DNA of 64,000 nucleotides from Planotetraspora thailandica (GTDB lineage Bacteria > Actinomycetota > Actinomycetes > Streptosporangiales > Streptosporangiaceae): assembly GCF_016863335.1 (NCBI RefSeq), contig NZ_BOOR01000038.1:85606-149605 (forward strand). The letters run 5' to 3'. Below the pieces are notes generated by a model. The model had not been told where the DNA came from. It was given only the letters and a program-made list of their open reading frames with translations, and made no database searches. A program made the position numbers and the translations under genes. How positions within the stretch are numbered: the first letter of the stretch is position 1; each line of letters begins with the position of its first letter. Of this stretch, positions 59,841-64,000 are shown one piece after another.

Positions 59841-60868
59841 TGGGAGGGGCCGTGGGGGTCGCGGCAGTGCGGGCCCTCCTCGCCGATGATCAGCAGTTTG
59901 GGCGAGGCGTGGTCGACCTGCAGCGTCGTGTGCTCGATGCCGTACGCGTCGTGCAGCATCGCCTCGGTGGCCTGCCGTACGGCATGGCAGTCGGAGCCGG
60001 GCACCACCAGCACGTGGGCCGACAGGGCGGCATAACCCGAGGTGACCGCCCAGATGTGCAGGTCATGCACCTCGACCACCTGGTCCATGGCCGCCATCCG
60101 GGCGCCGATCTCGTCCGGGGACATGCCTGTCGGCGCCGCCTCCAGGAAGACGCGCCCGGAGTCGCGGACCAGCCCCCAGCCGGCCTTGGCCATCAGCGCG
60201 GCGACGACGAGGGCGGCGATGGCGTCGGCCCGGGCCCATCCGCCGAGCCACACGATCAGACCTGCGGCGGTGGTCGCGATGAACGCGTAGAGGTCGCTGA
60301 GGATGTGCTGGAAGGCGCCTTCGACGTTGAGGCTCGACCGGTTGGCCTTGCTGATCAGCCAGGTGGCGACGACGTTGACGGCGATTCCGACGAGGCCCGT
60401 GATGGTGACCAGCAGGCCGGAGACCTCGGGCGGGGAGAACAACCGGTGCACGCCCTCGGCCACGAAGAAGACCGTGAGCAGCAGCAGCGTGATGCCGTTG
60501 ATCTGGGCACTGATGATCTCGACGCGCTTGAGGCCGTAGGTGAATCCGCCCTTCGCCGGGCGGGCGGCGATGCGCATGGCGACCAGTGCGAGCGCGATCG
60601 CGGCCGCGTCGGTCAGCATGTGGCCGGCGTCGGACAGCAGCGCCAGGGAGCCGGCCACCAGGCCCGTCACGACCTCCGCCGCCATGAAGGCGAGGATCAG
60701 CAGCAAGGCCGCCACGAGGGGGCGCCGGTCGGCGTCGGCACGCACCCCGTGCCCGTGTCCATGCCCCTGTCCAGGTCCATGTCCGTGCCCGTACACGGCG
60801 TCGTGCCCGTTTTCGTGCGCCGGACCGACGGCCGGCTCCGGGCTGTGCCCGGCTCGTTGATCAGTCAT
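59831..60868 (-). CDS. Zinc-type CDF efflux transporter (CzcD/ZitB-like)
   Basis: 345 residues. A His-rich N-terminus (HGHGHGPGQGHGHGHG, ~28-41) precedes six transmembrane helices. Metal-site motifs are typical: LLSDAGHMLTDAAAIALAL (His/Asp in helix II) and HILSDLYAFIA (helix V His-Asp). The C-terminal cytoplasmic domain (VVEVHDLHIWAVTSGY) is complete. It exports Zn2+ or related cations by proton exchange. ATG 60868 overlaps the ArsR stop by eight bases, so it is cotranscribed with and controlled by that sensor. The C-terminus (GPSHSA) runs into a repeat. Confidence 0.94.
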   Translation of the reverse strand: MTDQRAGHSPEPAVGPAHENGHDAVYGHGHGPGQGHGHGHGVRADADRRPLVAALLLILAFMAAEVVTGLVAGSLALLSDAGHMLTDAAAIALALVAMRIAARPAKGGFTYGLKRVEIISAQINGITLLLLTVFFVAEGVHRLFSPPEVSGLLVTITGLVGIAVNVVATWLISKANRSSLNVEGAFQHILSDLYAFIATTAAGLIVWLGGWARADAIAALVVAALMAKAGWGLVRDSGRVFLEAAPTGMSPDEIGARMAAMDQVVEVHDLHIWAVTSGYAALSAHVLVVPGSDCHAVRQATEAMLHDAYGIEHTTLQVDHASPKLLIIGEEGPHCRDPHGPSHSA

Positions 60869-61232
60869 GGGCGCCGGCCGCGTCGTGTGCCACGTGGGTG
60901 AGGCCGAGGTCGAAGAGCATCCTGACGTGGGAGTCGGCCAGGCTGTAGTAGGCCATCCGGCCGGAGCGCCGCACCTTCACCACGCGGTTGAGCCGAAGGA
61001 GCCTCAGCGCGTGAGAGACCGACGATTCGCTCTGCCCGCAGGCCGCGGCGAGATCGCACACGCACATCTCCCCGCCTTCGAGGAGCGCGGCCATCAGGCG
61101 GAGCCTGCCCGGGTCGGACAGGAGGCCGAACACCTGCGCCAGGCCCTCGATGGCCGTCTCGGCGGGCAGTGCCGCCATGACGGCGCTCACCCGGTCGGCG
61201 TCGACGACCCGCGCATGTGAAGAAACGCTCAT
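60861..61232 (-). CDS. ArsR/SmtB-type metal sensor
   Basis: 123 residues from ATG 61232; longer frames lack signals. The winged helix with MCVCDLAAACGQSESSVSHALRLL includes the alpha-3 CVCDL site, and the C-terminal helix DSHVRMLFDLGLTHVAHD has the DxH...HxxH-type alpha-5 site, which in CzrA/SmtB binds zinc. It represses its own operon and is released by metal. The operator palindrome covers the start codon. Directly upstream of the CDF exporter gene. Confidence 0.93.
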   Translation of the reverse strand: MSVSSHARVVDADRVSAVMAALPAETAIEGLAQVFGLLSDPGRLRLMAALLEGGEMCVCDLAAACGQSESSVSHALRLLRLNRVVKVRRSGRMAYYSLADSHVRMLFDLGLTHVAHDAAGAHD

Positions 61233-61245
61233 ATGAGCGATGGTA
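61226..61245 (-). promoter_or_regulatory. ArsR operator over leaderless start
   Basis: CGCTCATATGAGCG (61226-61239), a perfect 14-base palindrome, spans the ATG; -10-like TACCAT (61240-61245) ends seven bases before it. Metal-free ArsR bound here would block transcription initiation directly. Confidence 0.6.
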
Positions 61246-61317
61246 TGCGGCCTGCCGGCCGCCTGCCGTACGGCACACGCCGGGCCGGGAGCCAAGCCGG
61301 CGCCGCAGAAAAAATCC

Positions 61318-62139
61318 TCAGAAGAACGCGGCCAAGAGGTCGGCCACCTTGGCGGGGTCGTCCTCGTCGGGGGCGTTGTGGCCGACGCCGGTCAGCGTCT
61401 CGGCTCGTGCGCGCGGCATGGTGACGGCGAGGGCGTCCACCGCCTCGCGAAGGTAGTCCGGGCTCCGGTCGCCCATGATCAGGAGCGTTTCCGCCTCCAC
61501 GTCGCGGTAGCGGGCCACGGTGGCGTCGAGGCGCTGGATCGCCCGAACCTCGGCGGGGAAGGTCCCGGCGAGCTCGCGCCATTCACGGCCTTGATCGCTA
61601 CGCATCATGAGCCCGACCAAGGGCATGAGCACCGGCGTAGGCACGCGGTCGAGCAGGCCGCCCATCCGCAGCCCCTTGATCATTCGGATCATGGCCTCGC
61701 CATGCCGGCCCCGGGCGAGCGCCCGCTCGTAATCCGGCATCCACTCCAGCGGCAGCGGCTTGTGCGCCGCGACCGCCGGTTCGTACAGGGCGAGCTTGAC
61801 GACGCTGCCGGGATGGCGCAGCGCGGTCTCCAGGGCGACCAACCCGCCATAGCTGTGCCCGAACAGGAAGTGCGCCCCGGTGAGGTCCATGAGCGCGGCG
61901 ACGTCGGCGCAGTCGTCGGCGATGATGTGCCCGCCGCGCTGCGGGCCACTGCCGGACCGGCCGCGCCGGTTGAGCGCGTAGACGGTGAGCCGGCCGCTGA
62001 GGCCTGCCGCCATGGCGGCGTAGTGGCGCGCGGCGCGCGTGCCCCCGGGGACCACCACGAGCGCCGGCTCGCCGTTTCCGTCCACCTCGTAGGTGATCAC
62101 CGTGCCGTCGGCGGAAACGGTCTGATCGCGTCTGCCCAT
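61318..62139 (-). CDS. Alpha/beta hydrolase
   Basis: 273 residues from ATG 62139. The nucleophile elbow is GHSYGG (Ser about 100), the acid is probably Asp in LLIMGDRSPDYL and the His is in LTGVGHNAPDEDDP. The strand-turn VVVPGGTRAARHY and cap region MIRMIKGLRMGGLL fit the fold-1 hydrolase family. It has no signal peptide. Substrate unknown; related enzymes include esterases and haloperoxidase-like hydrolases. It precedes a convergent/adjacent small membrane protein gene on the same strand by 208 bases. Confidence 0.88.
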   Translation of the reverse strand: MGRRDQTVSADGTVITYEVDGNGEPALVVVPGGTRAARHYAAMAAGLSGRLTVYALNRRGRSGSGPQRGGHIIADDCADVAALMDLTGAHFLFGHSYGGLVALETALRHPGSVVKLALYEPAVAAHKPLPLEWMPDYERALARGRHGEAMIRMIKGLRMGGLLDRVPTPVLMPLVGLMMRSDQGREWRELAGTFPAEVRAIQRLDATVARYRDVEAETLLIMGDRSPDYLREAVDALAVTMPRARAETLTGVGHNAPDEDDPAKVADLLAAFF

Positions 62140-62347
62140 GGTCCAGCCTTTCGGGGGATGGCGCCGGTCCCGCTGCCGGCGAGTACGGCCACCGTGCCCG
62201 GACAGGCTGTCAGTCCTCTGGCAGAACGCTGTCAGGTCGATCGCCGTCCTGTCGGCTTCGGCCCGCCGGGAGCAGGGCACAGCCCGGTCCGGTCCCGGCC
62301 GCGCCGGTCAGGTCCCGGTCGCGCGCCGGGCGGGCCGGGCGTTCGGG

Positions 62348-62527
62348 TCAGGCGTGGTGGTCGTGCCGGTCGCTGGAGCGGGTGAGCCGGACGACGACGG
62401 ACACGATCAGTGCGACGGCGCCGATGATCAAGACCCACTTCAGGAGGCCGAAGAGTATTCCCATGATCGACCCGAGCAGGAAGAACCCGACGACGACGGC
62501 GGCTGCGATGAGGAGAATGCGTCCCAT
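62348..62527 (-). CDS. Small membrane protein
   Basis: 59 residues: two transmembrane helices (ILLIAAAVVVGFFLLGSIMGILF and LLKWVLIIGAVALIVSVVVRL) and a charged His-rich end (RSSDRHDHHA). Such two-helix proteins are common and mostly uncharacterised in actinobacteria. GGTGA lies a few bases upstream and TACGGT ends six bases before the ATG, so either mode of initiation is possible. Confidence 0.65.
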   Translation of the reverse strand: MGRILLIAAAVVVGFFLLGSIMGILFGLLKWVLIIGAVALIVSVVVRLTRSSDRHDHHA

Positions 62528-62533
62528 GTCTTC

Positions 62534-62539
62534 ACCGTA
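62534..62539 (-). promoter_or_regulatory. -10 box of small membrane protein gene
   Basis: TACGGT on the minus strand ends six bases before ATG 62527; overlaps the weak GGTGA. Confidence 0.35.
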
Positions 62540-62630
62540 AGCTCCACCCGCCTGGTGAACCCAGGGCGGGAGGCCAAGTTCAGGGCCGCCTCAGGGACAT
62601 CTCAGGGGAGACCGCCGGCGAGGACGGGAA

Positions 62631-62679
62631 CGGCCCGCCGGCGCGGCGCTCTGGACGAAGGCGCGGAACCGGCGGGCCG
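62631..62679 (-). terminator. Possible terminator of dapD
   Basis: CGGCCCGCCGG (62631-62641) and CCGGCGGGCCG (62669-62679) form a perfect 11-base stem with a 27-base loop, 22 bases after the dapD stop on the minus strand. The large loop makes it less certain. Confidence 0.45.
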
Positions 62680-62700
62680 CAGGACCCCAGGGGGAAACGG

Positions 62701-63669
62701 TCAGTCGTTGGCGTGGAGCGCGGAGTTCAGCTCGATGCCGGTGCCGGCCCGGGGCACGGCCTCGACGGCGCCGGTCGTGGAGTTACGGCGCAGCAGGAGC
62801 CCGCTCTTGCCGGACAGCTCCTTGGCCTTGACGACGTCGCCGCCGGGGAGGATGACCTTGGTGCCGGCCGTGACGTACAGCCCGGCCTCGACCACGCAGT
62901 CGTCGCCGAGGGAGATCCCGATGCCGGCGTTGGCGCCCAGCAGGCACCGCTCGCCGATCGAGATGATCTCCTTGCCGCCGCCGGACAGGGTGCCCATGAT
63001 CGAGGCTCCGCCGCCGATGTCCGAGCCGTCGCCGACGACGACCCCGGCCGAGATGCGGCCCTCCACCATGGAGGCGCCGAGGGTGCCGGCGTTGAAGTTG
63101 ACGAAGCCCTCGTGCATCACAGTGGTGCCGCTCGCCAGATGGGCGCCCAGCCGTACGCGGTCGGCGTCGGCGATGCGCACCCCGGCGGGCGCCACGTAGT
63201 CGACCATCCGGGGGAACTTGTCGATCCCGTAGACGGTCACCGGGCCCCGCGCGCGCAGGCGGAGCCGTACGGACTCGAAACCCTCGACCTGGCAGGGGCC
63301 GTGGTTGGTCCACACGACGTTGGCCAGCTTCCCGAAGATCCCGTCGACGTTGACGCCGTGCGGCCGGACCAGCCGGGCGGACAGCAGGTGGAGCCGCAGG
63401 TAGGCGTCGTGTGCGTCGGCCGGGGGAGCGGACAGGTCGGCGATCCCGGTGCGCACCGCCACGACCTCGACGCCCCGGGCCGGGTCGGGCCCCAGGAGCG
63501 CGGCCAGATCGGCGTCGAGACCGGCGACCGCGAGCCGCTCGGTGCCGGCGACGGGCGGCTCACCAAGCGTGGGGGAGGGATACCAGGTGTCCAGGACGGT
63601 GCCGTCCGCTGCGATCGTCGCCACGCCGATCCCGTGTGCGCCCGAAGGCGTGGGGTCCATGTCTGTCAT
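62701..63669 (-). CDS. dapD: 2,3,4,5-Tetrahydropyridine-2,6-dicarboxylate N-succinyltransferase
   Basis: 322 residues from ATG 63669 (ATG 63660 is possible). The left-handed beta-helix hexapeptide repeats ([23 protein letters not shown]..., here only partly quoted) and the N-terminal [19 protein letters not shown] place it in the actinobacterial-type DapD group. It transfers succinyl from CoA in the lysine/meso-diaminopimelate pathway and works as a trimer in the cytoplasm. [20 protein letters not shown] includes the conserved glycine turn. It is divergent from egtA with a gap of 191 bases. Confidence 0.94.
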   Translation of the reverse strand: MTDMDPTPSGAHGIGVATIAADGTVLDTWYPSPTLGEPPVAGTERLAVAGLDADLAALLGPDPARGVEVVAVRTGIADLSAPPADAHDAYLRLHLLSARLVRPHGVNVDGIFGKLANVVWTNHGPCQVEGFESVRLRLRARGPVTVYGIDKFPRMVDYVAPAGVRIADADRVRLGAHLASGTTVMHEGFVNFNAGTLGASMVEGRISAGVVVGDGSDIGGGASIMGTLSGGGKEIISIGERCLLGANAGIGISLGDDCVVEAGLYVTAGTKVILPGGDVVKAKELSGKSGLLLRRNSTTGAVEAVPRAGTGIELNSALHAND

Positions 63670-63860
63670 GGCACACAACGCTACCGGCACCCCGCCTGCC
63701 GGCTTTTCCCCCGGCGACTCGAGGCGATTTTTCCCGCTAAATCCGCTGGTTTTATGGCATTTCAGGTTAATTCGGAACGTCCTCGGGGAGGACTCGTTCC
63801 CCGGAAGTCCTGCGCCATTCGCGGAGCCTGGCGATCCGCGTGGACGCCGATGGAGGGCGA

Positions 63861-64000
63861 ATGACCGACGTGGAGGCGTACGCCCGCACGTGCTTTCGCG
63901 GCGAGACCACCGACCGGGTGGGCGTCGAGCTGGAGTTCCTCGTGTTCGACGCGCAGGCCCCGGCGGAGCCGGTCCCCATCGCCCGGACGTCGGCCGCGCT
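63861..64000 (+). CDS. egtA: EgtA/GshA-type glutamate-cysteine ligase (start only)
   Basis: ATG 63861 with GGAGG seven bases upstream; the frame is open to the end of the window (46 codons). The reading [15 protein letters not shown] matches the N-terminus of actinobacterial EgtA, the gamma-glutamylcysteine synthetase of ergothioneine synthesis. The rest of the operon (egtB-E) would lie outside, so the name is inferred from this stretch only. Confidence 0.75.
   Translation, partial: MTDVEAYARTCFRGETTDRVGVELEFLVFDAQAPAEPVPIARTSAA

Overview
The window is very GC-rich, uses GTG and TTG starts freely, and carries a mycobacterial-type lysine 6-aminotransferase, an EssC/EccC type VII secretion ATPase, SARP/AfsR-type regulators, many Ser/Thr-kinase-fold proteins and the start of an ergothioneine-type EgtA. 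It is chromosomal DNA of a filamentous actinobacterium, most likely of the Streptosporangiales; I cannot fix the genus. No transposase, integrase, phage structural gene, CRISPR array or rRNA operon was seen.

Layout. 1-3 kb: end of a penicillin-binding protein, a hemolysin III/PAQR membrane protein, lysine 6-aminotransferase, a tiny LuxR-type regulator and tRNA-His with a strong terminator. 3-9 kb (minus strand): oligoribonuclease, a DUF2510 membrane protein, a pseudokinase, an active-looking Ser/Thr kinase, and a second pseudokinase with a collagen-like insert. 9-11 kb: divergent PPOX flavoprotein and MocR regulator around a palindrome. 11-20 kb: a type VII secretion locus (EssC-like ATPase, WXG100-like proteins, a large repeat-bearing membrane protein). 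20-30 kb: AfsR-like regulator, ECF sigma factor, LysM-like membrane protein, amidase-like protein, a sigma/anti-sigma fusion, and a VWA surface protein. 30-40 kb: CDF-like transporter, SpoU methyltransferase, DD-carboxypeptidase, DedA protein, 1111-residue SARP-type ATPase, LPG-synthase-type membrane protein, PIG-L deacetylase and GT4 glycosyltransferase.

40-44 kb: a minus-strand operon of circularly permuted ATP-grasp, alpha-E and transglutaminase-like proteins, followed by a well-initiated 31-codon peptide gene. This is the best candidate here for an undescribed system. 43-48 kb: three lipoproteins, a glyoxalase remnant, a TetR regulator and a nucleoside hydrolase. 48-54 kb: a cysteinyl-tRNA-synthetase-like protein lacking the usual class I signatures, a DUF427 protein, a VapBC-type toxin-antitoxin pair, an XRE-TPR regulator and an APH-fold kinase. 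54-64 kb: cold-shock protein, GH13 enzyme, DUF998 protein, malate dehydrogenase, a SnoaL-like protein, an HTH-nucleotidyltransferase with a coupled 37-codon ORF, a zinc CDF/ArsR pair, an alpha/beta hydrolase, DapD and the start of EgtA.

Two window-wide signals stand out. At least 13 genes carry a TANNNT box ending six or seven bases before the start codon, which predicts leaderless mRNAs. The palindromic word CCGTACGG (core GTACGG) recurs in several reading frames and repeatedly imposes the rare valine codon GTA before CGG.
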